DNA of 36,368 nt from Testudinibacter crocodili (lineage in GTDB: Bacteria; Pseudomonadota; Gammaproteobacteria; Enterobacterales; Pasteurellaceae): assembly GCA_006228005.1 (NCBI GenBank), contig VDHG01000067.1, positions 1 to 36,368 of the forward strand. Direction: 5' to 3'. How positions within the stretch are numbered: the first letter of the stretch is position 1; every line of letters starts with the position of its first letter. Of the stretch, positions 16,626-24,284 are shown one piece after another. Both the position numbers and the translations under genes were made by a program. Under the pieces are notes generated by a model. The model made no database searches, was not told the DNA's origin, and saw nothing but the letters and a program-made list of their open reading frames with translations.

Positions 16626-17063
16626 TTAAATTCCATCTTCTTGCTGTACAGAGCGTTGTTTACTTTGGCTTAATTCGTCACTGAGTTTGGTGATTCCTTG
16701 TTTGCCACTACTCAGTGCTAATTCCACTAAGTCGGCAAATGCTAATTCATCTTTTTCCATGCTGCATTCAATCAGCATTTGCAGATTGCTGCCAGTGATC
16801 ACTTCAGCAATCGGTAATTCCTGTGCGATTAGTGATGCGGTTCTGAAAGGCGAGCCACCAAGGATATCGCAGCAAAACAGTACGCCGCGCGTATGATTCA
16901 ATTGTTCAAGTGCGGTCAGAATCTCTTGTTTCAGTTGGGCAGGGCTTTTACTCTCTGGAAAATCAATAAAAGCGATATTATCCTGTTCCCCGATAATTTG
17001 ATTGACGGCATATTGGATGCCGGAAGCAAAACGACCGTGTCCCAGCACAATAATACTAATCAT
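16626..17063 (-). CDS. agaF: PTS mannose-family EIIA component (AgaF type), set 2
   Basis: A 145-residue EIIA: MISIIVLGHGRFASGIQ puts the phosphohistidine at H9, and CDILGGSPFRTAS (about 64-76) is the active-site loop. EITGSNLQ-type wording (EVITGSNLQML) follows. It is the third cytoplasmic piece of the B-C-D set just upstream. A frame opening at 17138 would run back through the hairpin at 17082-17103; ATG 17063 with AAGGAG 7 nt upstream is clearly the start. The acidic tail ends QQEDGI, similar to the EDGI end of the EIIC of the same set. Confidence 0.9.
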   Translation of the reverse strand: MISIIVLGHGRFASGIQYAVNQIIGEQDNIAFIDFPESKSPAQLKQEILTALEQLNHTRGVLFCCDILGGSPFRTASLIAQELPIAEVITGSNLQMLIECSMEKDELAFADLVELALSSGKQGITKLSDELSQSKQRSVQQEDGI

Positions 17064-17081
17064 GTAAAACTCCTTAAAACA

Positions 17082-17103
17082 GACTGGGGGAAATCCCCCA
17101 GTC
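17082..17103 (-). terminator. Strong internal hairpin/terminator between EIID and EIIA of set 2
   Basis: GACTGGGGG (17082-17090) and CCCCCAGTC (17095-17103) form a perfect 9-bp GC-rich stem with a 4-nt loop. On the transcribed minus strand it is followed by TGTTTTAAGGAG, giving a short T-run that runs directly into the ribosome binding site of the EIIA gene. It lies 18 nt after the EIID stop. It can act as a partial terminator or as a 3'-end stabiliser for the agaS-B-C-D segment. Confidence 0.7.
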
Positions 17104-17121
17104 AAAGTCGATATTATTTTG

Positions 17122-17970
17122 TTACAGCAAACCGGCAAAGCGTCCGATAATACCCATGGCGACGGTCAGAATAATCAGGCGTAGCGGTGACCAGCCTCGT
17201 TTGACCAGATAGTACATTAGTAAGGTATAGACCAGTGGCAGGAATGCCGGCATCAATTTGTCGATCACATCAGCTTGCACTTTTACCACGGCATCACCAG
17301 CGGTGATTTCCAAAGTGGTGTTAAAGCGAATGTAGGTTGCCACCAAAGCACCGATAACCGTCATCCCGACAATTGAAGCGGCATGTCCGACTTTCTTGGT
17401 GTTGGCTTTAATCACCGGAATGGCAGCGACCCCCATGCGGTAGGAGTAGTGCGCCAAACCGAAACGTAAACCAAAGTGTACGATATTAAACACTACGAAG
17501 AAGAAAACTGCGCCCATAATCGAGCCTTGTAATGCCAAGCTGGCACCGATACCACCACAAATTGGTAGTAAGGTTAACCAGAACATGGCATCACCGATGC
17601 CGCCCAACGGCGCACCAACTGCGATTTTGGTACTTTGGATACTGTTGACGTTCTGTTTGGAACGCTCCATTGCCAAAATAATCCCCATCACGAAGGTGAC
17701 CAAGAATGGGTGGGTATTGAAGAAACCCAGATTCCCTTTCATGGATTTGCTTAAATCTGCTTTATTGGTATGGATTTTTTTCAGTGACGGCGCAAGTCCG
17801 TATAGCCAGCCAGCCGCCTGCATTCTTTCATAGTTGAATGAGGCTTGTAGCAACAGTGAACGCCATGCCATCACATTAATATCGTGTTTTGTCAGTTCGG
17901 CACCGATGCTTTGATCTTCATAGACATCGTCATTTTGTGCCGCTGTTTGAGTATTCAGTTTAGATTCCAT
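17122..17970 (-). CDS. agaE: PTS mannose-family EIID membrane component, set 2
   Basis: A 282-residue EIID paralogous to the one at 13438-14280. WRSLLLQASFNYERMQAAGW (about 36-55) is the signature block, followed by GNLGFFNTHPFLVTFVMGI and VGAPLGGIGDAMFWLTLLPI. Several hydrophobic helices lead to a C-terminus ending IIGRFAGLL. ATG 17970 is preceded by CAGGAG; an ATG at 17997 lacks a ribosome binding site. The start overlaps the EIIC stop by 11 nt. E. coli AgaE is the nearest named relative I can suggest. Confidence 0.9.
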   Translation of the reverse strand: MESKLNTQTAAQNDDVYEDQSIGAELTKHDINVMAWRSLLLQASFNYERMQAAGWLYGLAPSLKKIHTNKADLSKSMKGNLGFFNTHPFLVTFVMGIILAMERSKQNVNSIQSTKIAVGAPLGGIGDAMFWLTLLPICGGIGASLALQGSIMGAVFFFVVFNIVHFGLRFGLAHYSYRMGVAAIPVIKANTKKVGHAASIVGMTVIGALVATYIRFNTTLEITAGDAVVKVQADVIDKLMPAFLPLVYTLLMYYLVKRGWSPLRLIILTVAMGIIGRFAGLL

Positions 17971-18733
17971 CTTCAAACTCCTGTTTTTTAACTTCAACGG
18001 TTTCAGTGCCTTTACGCATATAGTCGATAATTGCCATTGCAGTCGCAGCGGCGGCGATTGCCAAGACCGGCAATTGCAACCAAGCGGCAGCGACGAATCC
18101 TAAAATAAAGTAAGGGATATACACGTTTTTCATCATGATTTTCATCAAGACGGCAAACCCGATAGCAGGCATAATGCCACCGGCAACGCCCAAGCCGTCG
18201 ATCACTTCTTTCGGCAACATTTCGATAATTTTACCGGCGTGTTCCGCACCGAAGTAAACCGGCAGGAAAGCGCAGAAGAAGTAGAACGTTCCCAATACCA
18301 ATAAGCCGAAGTAGTTGACGTAATCGATGCCTTTCAGATTGGCTTCTTCCGCCATTTTGTCAACACGTGACATCACAGCAGACATGACCGAGAATAGGAA
18401 CGTAATCCCCATTTGTACAGCGATGGCAAACGGTACCGCCACTCCGACGGCAACCTTTGGATCGGTTTTGGTGGTAATCGCAAAGGTTGCGCCGACCACA
18501 GTCCCGATAATCACGTTTGGTGGTTGGGCGCCGGCGAGTGGCGCTAAGCCCATCCATACTAATTCTAATGTACCACCAACCAAGATGCCGGTTTGTAAAT
18601 CGCCAAGGACTAAGCCGACGATTGGACCGAGTACTACGGGGCGGTGGAAGTGAGTTAAGCCGTTATAGAGGTCGAGCCCCGCTATAAAAGCAATAATGCC
18701 GAGGAGAATTGATTGTAGCAATCCAATTTCCAT
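17960..18733 (-). CDS. agaW: PTS mannose-family EIIC membrane component, set 2
   Basis: A 257-residue EIIC with about seven hydrophobic segments. FIAGLDLYNGLTHFHRPVVL (16-35) is the N-terminal block, GLVLGDLQTGILVGGTLELV (about 40-59) the conserved channel loop, and APLAGAQPPNVIIGTVVG follows. This wording is that of the N-acetylgalactosamine PTS (AgaW/AgaC) of enterobacteria. It has a strong ribosome binding site (TAAGGAGG). The polar tail ends EFEDGI. Assignment between GalNAc and GalN transport cannot be settled from sequence. Confidence 0.9.
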   Translation of the reverse strand: MEIGLLQSILLGIIAFIAGLDLYNGLTHFHRPVVLGPIVGLVLGDLQTGILVGGTLELVWMGLAPLAGAQPPNVIIGTVVGATFAITTKTDPKVAVGVAVPFAIAVQMGITFLFSVMSAVMSRVDKMAEEANLKGIDYVNYFGLLVLGTFYFFCAFLPVYFGAEHAGKIIEMLPKEVIDGLGVAGGIMPAIGFAVLMKIMMKNVYIPYFILGFVAAAWLQLPVLAIAAAATAMAIIDYMRKGTETVEVKKQEFEDGI

Positions 18734-18744
18734 GGTGTGCCTCC

Positions 18745-19221
18745 TTATTTGAGTAGTTTAAATAGATCTATTGATTCTTCAGTTGGAACACCTTGGATAT
18801 AGCATTCCACCCCAAGCTGCTGAAGCTTTTTAAACGCTACGGTATCTTGTGGATCGACCGATACCGTTTTGTAAATCTGTTGTTTACCTTCGGCAAAGTG
18901 CATATTGCCGACATTGATTTTTTTCACTGGCACACCGCCCTCGACCAATTTTAGAAAGTCGGAAGGACTGCGGCAAACCAACAGAATTTTTTGTCGGTCT
19001 GCGGCACGGTGAATATTGTCAATCACTTTTTGTAATGGCCAAAAGCGCACATCGATTCCATCGGCTAGCACCATTTCCATCAAATTCTGCTGCATTTCAT
19101 CTTCGGCAACTTCATCGTTAGCCACCAACACTAGATTTGCGCCGGCAAAACCGACCCATTGCACGCCAACTTGACCGTGAATCAGTCTTTCATCGATACG
19201 ACTTAATACAATATTAGGCAT
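18745..19221 (-). CDS. agaV: PTS mannose-family EIIB component, set 2 (AgaV/AgaB type)
   Basis: A 158-residue EIIB. SRIDERLIHGQVGVQWVGFA (7-26) holds the phosphohistidine H15, and KINVGNMHFAEGKQQIYKTV (about 100-119) is the second block, with the NVGNMHF-GK wording of the N-acetylgalactosamine EIIB. GVECYIQGVPTEESIDL ends the protein as in AgaV. It receives phosphate from EIIA (16626-17063). CAGGAG precedes the ATG; the gene starts 26 bp after agaS and ends 11 bp before EIIC. Confidence 0.9.
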   Translation of the reverse strand: MPNIVLSRIDERLIHGQVGVQWVGFAGANLVLVANDEVAEDEMQQNLMEMVLADGIDVRFWPLQKVIDNIHRAADRQKILLVCRSPSDFLKLVEGGVPVKKINVGNMHFAEGKQQIYKTVSVDPQDTVAFKKLQQLGVECYIQGVPTEESIDLFKLLK

Positions 19222-19247
19222 AATTTCTCCTGAGCTGCAAAGAGCGG

Positions 19248-20408
19248 TTAAGGTTGATAAGGGTGAATGATAACGCCTTGCACCACCCGATTCACTTCGC
19301 CGCTAGGGCAAGGATTATCGGTGGTGTGACCGCTTAACAAAGAGCGGTAGAACGAAAACATCTGGGCAAAAACCACATAAGGGAATGCCAAAGCAAGATC
19401 GGTTTCATCGGCTAATCCGTCTAAACAAAATTGCAGATGCTGCGGCAGTGCCGGCTCCGGCTTACTGGTCAAAATCAGTAATTCTTTGACTTTTTGATCG
19501 CGCAAAATTTCTTGGCAAAGATCGATATCATACTGCCGGGTATACGGATTATTGGATAAATAAACAATCACGATAGTCTGATCGTTGATGATAGATTTAG
19601 GCCCGTGGCGGAAACCCAGTGGTGTGTCGTACATCGCAACCACTTCGCCGGCGGTCAGCTCCAGTAACTTAAGGGCAGATTCTTGTGCCAAACCTTTGAA
19701 GCCACCACTGCCGAGATAAACAATCCGTTCAACCTCTTGTGCTGCAATTGTTTTAACCCGTTTGTGCTGCTGTTGGATAAACTGGCTTGTGGTGACGATC
19801 ACTTGCTTAACTAACGCGGCGGCAAAGTGCGGTTGCAAGAAAATAATTGCAGTGGCTAGCGTCATCGACGAGAAGCTGGAGGTCATCGCAAAGCCATTGT
19901 CATTGGTTTGCGGTGGCAACGCTAACGCATAGACATTTTCGCAGCGATGATAATCTTGGTATAGTTTACCGTTTTGGTTGCAGGTGATAATTAAATGGTA
20001 GCTGTGTTTCACCACTTGGTTGACCAACTGCACTGCCGCAGCGCTCTCCGGGCTGTTGCCGGAGCGTGCAAATGAAATCAGTAATGTGGGTTGCTCTTCA
20101 TCCAGATATTGATAAGGATTGGAGACTAAATCAGTGGTGGCGATAGCTACGGCGTGATGTTTGGTCAATTGGTTGAAAAACGGCACTAACACTTCACCAG
20201 AAAAGGCGGAAGTACCGGCGCCGGTCAAAATAATGCGTAACGCTTTTTTCTCAAAGAGCGGTGCGAGAAAATGGTCAATAGCTTGGCGCTGGCTGTCGAT
20301 CAGCGCCATTGTTTGTTGCCAACAATCGGGTTGCTGGCAGATCTCTTTTGCAGTCCAAAACGCTTGAGCTTGTTCAAGTAATTCTGTTTTCAGACCCAAA
20401 TATTCCAT
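19248..20408 (-). CDS. agaS: D-galactosamine-6-phosphate deaminase/isomerase AgaS (SIS domains)
   Basis: A 386-residue protein with two SIS (sugar isomerase) domains. The first begins near residue 55 (LRIILTGAGTSAFSGEVLVP) and includes LLISFARSGNSPESAAAVQL. The second, near 215-330, includes IVYLGSGGFKGLAQESALKLLELTAGEV and FRHGPKSIINDQT. This matches AgaS, which turns galactosamine-6-P into tagatose-6-P and ammonia. It provides the link from the amino-sugar PTS to the LacD aldolase. It is the first gene after agaR; the 106-bp gap contains AT-rich sequence that could hold a promoter, and TTAAGGAG marks the start. The C-terminus ends VVQGVIIHPYQP. Confidence 0.92.
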   Translation of the reverse strand: MEYLGLKTELLEQAQAFWTAKEICQQPDCWQQTMALIDSQRQAIDHFLAPLFEKKALRIILTGAGTSAFSGEVLVPFFNQLTKHHAVAIATTDLVSNPYQYLDEEQPTLLISFARSGNSPESAAAVQLVNQVVKHSYHLIITCNQNGKLYQDYHRCENVYALALPPQTNDNGFAMTSSFSSMTLATAIIFLQPHFAAALVKQVIVTTSQFIQQQHKRVKTIAAQEVERIVYLGSGGFKGLAQESALKLLELTAGEVVAMYDTPLGFRHGPKSIINDQTIVIVYLSNNPYTRQYDIDLCQEILRDQKVKELLILTSKPEPALPQHLQFCLDGLADETDLALAFPYVVFAQMFSFYRSLLSGHTTDNPCPSGEVNRVVQGVIIHPYQP

Positions 20409-20514
20409 GGTAACTCCTTAACTGATTAGACATAAGTCGATGTCGTGTCTGGTAAGGGGCCAGCCATGCTATTAAGAAAACATATTATTGAGGAAAGTAT
20501 CTGGTTGCAGCTTG

Positions 20515-21288
20515 TTAGTCGATGTCTGCCAAGATAACGTTTACACCTTGCGCCTGAAACGCTTGTAAATATTCCAGCGGAATACCGCTGTCGGTAATCA
20601 GCATATCAATTCCGCTGAACTCGCGAATCACATGAAAGCTGCGTTTGCCAAATTTACTGGAGTCAGTCACCACGATGATTTGTGTCGAAATATCACACAT
20701 CAGACGATTCAAATTCGCTTCCTGTTCGTTATGTGTGGTGATGCCGACTTTTAAATCATAGCCGTCTACGCCTAAAAATACTTTGTCAAAAAAATAGTTT
20801 TCTAAACTTTTCTCTGCGGAAATTCCGGAAAAAGAGAGTGCGTTTTTTCTTAAGATCCCACCGGGCATACGAACCTGAACACCATCGGCACTCACCAGTT
20901 CCATCGCCACATCCAAACCGCTGGTCATCACGACCACTTCATTGAGATGCTGCATATTTGCAGCAATTTCTTTGGTGGTGGTTCCGGAATCCAGAATAAT
21001 CGATTGCCCGTTTTGAATCTGTTTCACCGCAGCTTGTCCGATTAAACTTTTGACATCAGCATGCTGGCTGCGTTTCTCTTTTATGGATAATTCATGCATG
21101 ATACGGTTATTAGGCAAAGCAAAGCCGTGTGAACGTAGTAGATAGCCTTGTTTTTCCAAATAACTCAAATCACTGCGAATAGTAACGCTGGATACTGAGC
21201 AGAGCTGTGCGAGTGCTTCCACTCGAATGCTGCCCTGAGTATTCACAATTTGTACAATTTGTGAGCGTCTTTCCACAGTACTAGTCAT
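20515..21288 (-). CDS. agaR: DeoR-family transcriptional repressor AgaR
   Basis: A 257-residue DeoR-type regulator. The N-terminal winged helix-turn-helix (about 5-58) reads ERRSQIVQIVNTQGSIRVEA and continues into VTIRSDLSYLEKQGYLLRSHG. The sugar-phosphate sensor domain (about 75-245) includes ILDSGTTTKEIA, VMTSGLDVAMEL and FLGVDGYDLKVGITTHNEQEA, the last being the conserved DeoR effector site. In E. coli AgaR represses the aga/kba operons until an amino-sugar phosphate binds it. ATG 21288 with AAGGGG at 21295-21300 is the start; a TTG at 21294 is less likely. It is transcribed in the same direction as the genes it probably controls. Confidence 0.92.
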   Translation of the reverse strand: MTSTVERRSQIVQIVNTQGSIRVEALAQLCSVSSVTIRSDLSYLEKQGYLLRSHGFALPNNRIMHELSIKEKRSQHADVKSLIGQAAVKQIQNGQSIILDSGTTTKEIAANMQHLNEVVVMTSGLDVAMELVSADGVQVRMPGGILRKNALSFSGISAEKSLENYFFDKVFLGVDGYDLKVGITTHNEQEANLNRLMCDISTQIIVVTDSSKFGKRSFHVIREFSGIDMLITDSGIPLEYLQAFQAQGVNVILADID

Positions 21289-21506
21289 TTTCAACCCCTT
21301 ACGAAAGAATCGAATATATTTTCGTTTTCTTTCGATTCAATTTTGAATGGCTTCATTTATGAAGTAAAGCGCTTTTTTATAAAAAGTGTACCTAATCACA
21401 GATTTGGCTAAAATTTAGCTTGTTTTTGTGATAGCGATAACGTTTTTATTGTGATTTTTAACTGGACGTGAGTGTAATGAATTTGGAAAATGAAAGCAAA
21501 AGAAAA
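21289..21506 (-). promoter_or_regulatory. agaR upstream control region: AgaR-like operator, CRP-like site, palindromes
   Basis: GAATCGAA (21307-21314) and TTCGATTC (21331-21338) form an inverted pair 16 nt apart. The TTTTCGTTTTCTTTCGATTC run at 21319-21338 resembles the repeated TTTC-rich AgaR operator described for E. coli. TGTGA-N6-TAACG at 21427-21442 resembles a CRP site with one good half. Further short palindromes occur at 21351-21364 (CTTCAT..ATGAAG), 21366-21375 (AAAGCGCTTT) and 21407-21419 (GCTAAA.TTTAGC). No firm -35/-10 pair was found. Confidence 0.45.
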
Positions 21507-22871
21507 TTATTTAATATAGTTTATTAAATCGGGAAAGTGAGCGGTAAGTTGCTGCCATTTATTGCTATCAACTTGTAATGTAACGAAAAATTCACCATTT
21601 TCAGTAATATTTTCACTTTGAATATAGTGATTTTGATAAAATAGGTGTCTTACTTTTCCTTCCGTTATCGGTAATAGCAATTGTAAACGTAAGATTTGGT
21701 TTTCAAGTCTTTGCCGAACCGCTTCCAATAGCAGCTCGATTCCTTCACCATGTTGGGCAGAAAGGTAGACCGCACTTGGTTTGTTTTGATTGTCATATTC
21801 GATATGCGGTAGTACATTTTCACACTGATCAATTTTATTGAACACCAGCAGCACCGGCACGTTTTCGGCACCGATCTCTTCCAATACCAAGTTCACCGCT
21901 TCAATGTTCTCTTGGCGTCGTTCATCGGAGGCGTCGATCACATGCAACAGTAGCGTTGCTTCGGTGGTTTCTTGCAGAGTGGATTTAAAGGCTTCAACCA
22001 AATCGTGTGGCAAATGGCGAATAAAACCGACGGTATCAGCAAGAATAGTGGTGCCGACATTGTCGATATTCAGCTTGCGCAGTGTCGGATCGAGTGTAGC
22101 AAACAGTTGATCCGCAGCATAAACTTCAGCAGTGGTCAGGGCATTGAATAAGGTGGATTTGCCGGCGTTAGTGTAACCGACCAGTGAAAGTGTCGGGATT
22201 TCGGCTTTTTGCCGAGTTCTACGATTGAGATTGCGCTGCTGAGTGACCTTTGCCAGTTTCGCCTGCAATTGGCTTAACCGCACTTTGATCAAGCGACGGT
22301 CAGTTTCCAATTGGGTTTCACCGGGACCACGTAAACCAATGCCGCCCTTTTGCCGTTCCAAATGGGTCCAGCCGCGGATTAAACGGGTAGAAATGTGTTT
22401 CAGTTGCGCCAGTTCAACTTGTAATTTGCCTTCATGGGAACGGGCTCGTTGGGCGAAAATATCTAAAATCAACGTGGTACGGTCAATTACCCGACAGCCG
22501 CATAAACGTTCTAAATTACGGTTTTGTGCGGCACTGAGAATATGGTTGACCAACACGATGTCGGCATTATGCAGTTTGACCGCTTCTGCCACTTCTTCTG
22601 CTTTGCCCTCGCCGAGATAGTATTTGGCTTGTGGCGCAGAGCGAGAAGTAGTGAGTACCTCGACCACATCGACTTGGGCAGACGCCGCCAATTGACGACA
22701 CTCTTCGATGTTGTCCAGATCTTTTTGCTGTGAGAAAAAAACATGCACCAAAATGGCGCGTTCGTTTTCCAGCAACTGCTCCCGAACACCTTTGGCTGCA
22801 CCGATGGTACAATCGAAAATAGCGCTCTGTTTGTTGTCACTGAGAGCGCTGTTGTTATCATTATCGATCAA
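21507..22871 (-). CDS. hflX: Ribosome-rescue GTPase HflX
   Basis: A 454-residue GTPase. The N-terminal HflX domain (about 40-190) contains [11 protein letters not shown] and [21 protein letters not shown] coiled linker with the [17 protein letters not shown] signature follows. The G domain starts near 230, with Walker [30 protein letters not shown] (switch II) and NKID. HflX splits stalled ribosomes after heat or antibiotic stress. The only possible start before conserved sequence is a TTG at 22871, since the frame upstream meets a stop and has no ATG or GTG; GGA lies 10 nt before it. It follows hfq by 20 bp and ends the tsaE-amiB-mutL-miaA-hfq-hflX superoperon. Confidence 0.95.
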   Translation of the reverse strand: MIDNDNNSALSDNKQSAIFDCTIGAAKGVREQLLENERAILVHVFFSQQKDLDNIEECRQLAASAQVDVVEVLTTSRSAPQAKYYLGEGKAEEVAEAVKLHNADIVLVNHILSAAQNRNLERLCGCRVIDRTTLILDIFAQRARSHEGKLQVELAQLKHISTRLIRGWTHLERQKGGIGLRGPGETQLETDRRLIKVRLSQLQAKLAKVTQQRNLNRRTRQKAEIPTLSLVGYTNAGKSTLFNALTTAEVYAADQLFATLDPTLRKLNIDNVGTTILADTVGFIRHLPHDLVEAFKSTLQETTEATLLLHVIDASDERRQENIEAVNLVLEEIGAENVPVLLVFNKIDQCENVLPHIEYDNQNKPSAVYLSAQHGEGIELLLEAVRQRLENQILRLQLLLPITEGKVRHLFYQNHYIQSENITENGEFFVTLQVDSNKWQQLTAHFPDLINYIK

Positions 22872-22891
22872 ATGGTTTTGTCCATCAACGG

Positions 22892-23167
22892 CTATTGGTT
22901 ATCGTCGTTTTCGACTTTATTGTCATTCGCCGTTGCAGACGATTGCGAATTATTGTGGTGCGAAATCGAACGAGCCGGTACGACGGTAGAAATCGCATGT
23001 TTGTAAACCATTTGACTGACGGTATTTTTTAACAAGATAACAAACTGATCAAATGATTCGATTTGTCCCTGCAATTTGATACCGTTGACCAGATAAATCG
23101 ACACGGGAATACGCTCACGGCGTAGTGAATTCAAGTAAGGATCTTGTAGGGATTGTCCTTTTGCCAT
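22892..23167 (-). CDS. hfq: RNA chaperone Hfq
   Basis: A 91-residue Sm-like protein: [20 protein letters not shown] opens it, then Sm1 (about 20-50, [18 protein letters not shown]) and Sm2 with [11 protein letters not shown] (55-65), all nearly invariant. It forms hexamers that pair small RNAs with mRNAs. The C-terminal tail (66-91) is short, polar and Asn/Asp/Ser-rich compared with the E. coli tail. An upstream in-frame ATG at 23182 would add five residues, but GAGGA sits 8 nt before ATG 23167. A 133-bp gap separates it from miaA upstream and could hold its own promoter. Confidence 0.97.
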   Translation of the reverse strand: MAKGQSLQDPYLNSLRRERIPVSIYLVNGIKLQGQIESFDQFVILLKNTVSQMVYKHAISTVVPARSISHHNNSQSSATANDNKVENDDNQ

Positions 23168-23315
23168 CGTTGGATTCCTCATATTTGTAGTTATAGTGAA
23201 TTTTTATAATGGTGTACCAAGCGTAATAGGTTGAACAGGAAATGACGGCTTGGTGTCTTGTCTGTCTCCTGCTTTCAATATAACAATTTTATTTGACAAT
23301 GTCATCAGGCAGGCG

Positions 23316-24284
23316 CTAACGGGATGATGTTTCTTGCAAAATCCGGATGATTTTTTGTTTTGCCTGTAAAATATTCAGGCTATCTAGCCAATGAATTTCA
23401 GATTTCCAACCGCGCAGCCATGTAATTTGCCGCTTTGCCAGTTGACGGGTAGCGCAGATTCCACGATAAATCATCTCTTTTTGATCGTAATCACCGCGTA
23501 AATATTCCCACATTTGGCGATAGCCGACACAGCGGATCGAGGGTAAATCCAAATGGAGATCCTGTCGCTGGTACAACTTTTGTACTTCTTGCTCAAACCC
23601 TTGCGCAATCATGTTATGGAAACGTTGTTCGATACGTTGGTGCAATACCGCCCGGTCTTGCGGAGCGATAGCAAATTGCAAAATCCGATAAGGCAATTTT
23701 TCGCCGGCAGTTTCGGTCAACTCGGTCATGCTTTTGCCGCTGATATAATACACTTCCAACGCACGGTTAATTCGCTGCGGATCATTGGGATGAATGCGTG
23801 CCGCTGCAACTGGATCCACTTGTTGCAGTTGTTGGTGCAAATATGCCCAACCTTGTTGTTTGGCAATTTGTTCAATGTTAGACCGCACTTTGTCATCCGC
23901 CGCTGGCAATGGCGATAATCCTTCGCGTAAGGCTTTGTAATACAGCATTGTGCCACCGACCAACAACGGTATTTTGCCTTGCTGAGTAATTTGCTGCATT
24001 TCGCGCAAGGCGTCGTGACGGAAATCGGCAGCGGAATAACTTTCTGCTGGATCTTTAATATCAATTAAGCGGTGTGGTGCTCGTGCCAGCTCTTGTGGCG
24101 TAGGCTTTGCGGTGCCAATATCCATGCCACGATAAATCAAGGCGGAATCGACACTGATCACTTCCAGTGGCAGTTGTTGGCGCAATTGAATCGCCAGATC
24201 GGTTTTGCCAGAAGCGGTCGGACCCATTAAAAAAATTGCCGTCGGTTTTGGATGATCGGTGGCAGAGATTTTGCTGTCATTCAC
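23316..24284 (-). CDS. miaA: tRNA dimethylallyltransferase MiaA
   Basis: A 322-residue enzyme that adds the dimethylallyl group to A37 of tRNAs reading UNN codons. The P-loop [12 protein letters not shown] is at 21-32. [20 protein letters not shown] (about 39-58) and [21 protein letters not shown] follow. The catalytic region [11 protein letters not shown] and the C-terminal [14 protein letters not shown] block are all conserved. It starts at GTG 24284, overlapping the mutL stop, with AAGGA 8 nt upstream. The position between mutL and hfq is the standard gammaproteobacterial order. Confidence 0.96.
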   Translation of the reverse strand: MNDSKISATDHPKPTAIFLMGPTASGKTDLAIQLRQQLPLEVISVDSALIYRGMDIGTAKPTPQELARAPHRLIDIKDPAESYSAADFRHDALREMQQITQQGKIPLLVGGTMLYYKALREGLSPLPAADDKVRSNIEQIAKQQGWAYLHQQLQQVDPVAAARIHPNDPQRINRALEVYYISGKSMTELTETAGEKLPYRILQFAIAPQDRAVLHQRIEQRFHNMIAQGFEQEVQKLYQRQDLHLDLPSIRCVGYRQMWEYLRGDYDQKEMIYRGICATRQLAKRQITWLRGWKSEIHWLDSLNILQAKQKIIRILQETSSR

